From Carex sylvatica (lineage: Eukaryota; Streptophyta; Magnoliopsida; Poales; Cyperaceae), in contig CAXKVR010000299.1 in the NCBI GenBank assembly GCA_964058845.1, positions 1-18,434 on the forward strand: DNA of 18,434 bases. Reading direction: 5' to 3'. Within the stretch, counting starts at the first letter, position 1. Every line of letters starts with the position of its first letter. This document shows, piece after piece, positions 18,160-18,434 of the stretch. Made by a program: the position numbers and the translations under genes. Under the pieces are notes generated by a model. It searched no databases. It saw only the letters and a list, made by a program, of their open reading frames with translations, and was not told the origin of the DNA.

Positions 18160-18268
18160 TTATTTTTTTAGCGGGTACTCAATTGATTAATGAGTTTAAA
18201 TCCAATTAGCTATTTAACTCCAATTTGATATTCTCCCACGAAAATTCTAAATCCACCCCTAATTAAAT

Positions 18269-18276
18269 CTATATAG
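18269..18276 (+). promoter_or_regulatory. TATA box of a possible plus-strand gene
   Basis: CTATATAG, close to the plant TATA consensus, 126 bp before an ATG at 18395. A start site about 30 bp downstream would give a pyrimidine- and A-rich leader of about 95 nt. Confidence 0.35.
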
Positions 18277-18394
18277 ACACGTTTTCACAATTGTATCTAA
18301 ATCTTTCTTCTCCACGCAAAACCAAATTTTGCACAGAAATCGAAACATTTCTGAACAATCCAGTCGGATTCCCGTTATTTAATCTATCAACACT

Positions 18395-18434
18395 ATGGAA
18401 GACCAATACATCAACTGTATTTATCGAATACAAC
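18395..18434 (+). CDS. Possible start of a further gene, cut by the window edge
   Basis: An ATG at 18395 opens a frame of 13 codons (MEDQYINCIYRIQ) running off the right end. Support is positional only: a good TATA box at 18269 and a leader-like stretch between. The product cannot be recognised from so few residues. Confidence 0.28.
   Translation, partial: MEDQYINCIYRIQ

Noticed and set aside
1..18434. CRISPR array, tRNA or rRNA genes, bacterial operon signals
   Set aside because: No regularly spaced repeats, no cloverleaf-forming conserved boxes and no ribosomal RNA words were seen. Gene structure and introns indicate a plant nuclear genome.

Overview
The window looks like nuclear DNA of a flowering plant, probably a woody eudicot. 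It is AT-rich, its introns have consensus GT-AG borders and T-rich acceptors, it carries plant-type transposon remnants, and its only clearly recognisable protein family is the plant jacalin-related (mannose-binding-type) lectin. I cannot name the species.

Positions 1-15745 (minus strand) hold one large, partly seen gene for a multidomain jacalin-related lectin. Each domain is built from two exons. Exon A (68-70 codons) gives the N-terminal half with the glycine-rich loop, the ITRIVKI strand and the WGGDGG loop. Exon B (76-77 codons) gives the C-terminal half with the YGPYG, IIGFHA and VNAxGVYVQ strands. All exons are in phase 0 at both ends, so any number of A-B modules stays in frame. In transcription order the exons are A1 15597-15388, B1 10549-10319, A2 10132-9929, B2 8895-8665, A3 8349-8146, B3 7050-6820, A4 5798-5595, B4 5378-5151, A5 4452-4246, B5 3552-3322, A6 2644-2441, B6 2373-2146 and A7 962-759. 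That is six complete domains and the first half of a seventh. The B half of A7 and the end of the gene lie beyond the left edge. Every exon is open and every splice site is intact, giving about 940 residues in the window. A likely start is an ATG at 15745-15743 that is itself the splice site (ATG|GTAAG), about 110 bp downstream of a TATATATATAT box.

The introns record how the array grew. Four of the between-domain introns contain degraded copies of the same TATA / leader / ATG|GTAAG block, so the present gene looks like a fusion of tandemly duplicated single lectin genes. The alternative, several separate tandem genes, cannot be excluded without transcripts. All six B exons have Asn where the family's sugar-binding GxxxD motif has Asp.

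Positions 10550-15387 form a 4.8 kb intron between A1 and B1. It is swollen by an insertion block (about 11016-15115) containing a probable solo LTR (11016-11887) and a Mutator-like non-autonomous element (13116-14105) with about 105 bp terminal inverted repeats and an exact 11 bp flanking direct repeat. The rest of the block is unassigned.

Positions 15746-18434 hold the lectin promoter, then mostly non-coding sequence: small inverted repeats, a CT-rich leader-like stretch on the plus strand near 16970-17130, a 92 bp tandem duplication (17699-17873), a 122 bp foldback element (18038-18159) and, at the right edge, a TATA box plus ATG that may open another plus-strand gene at 18395.
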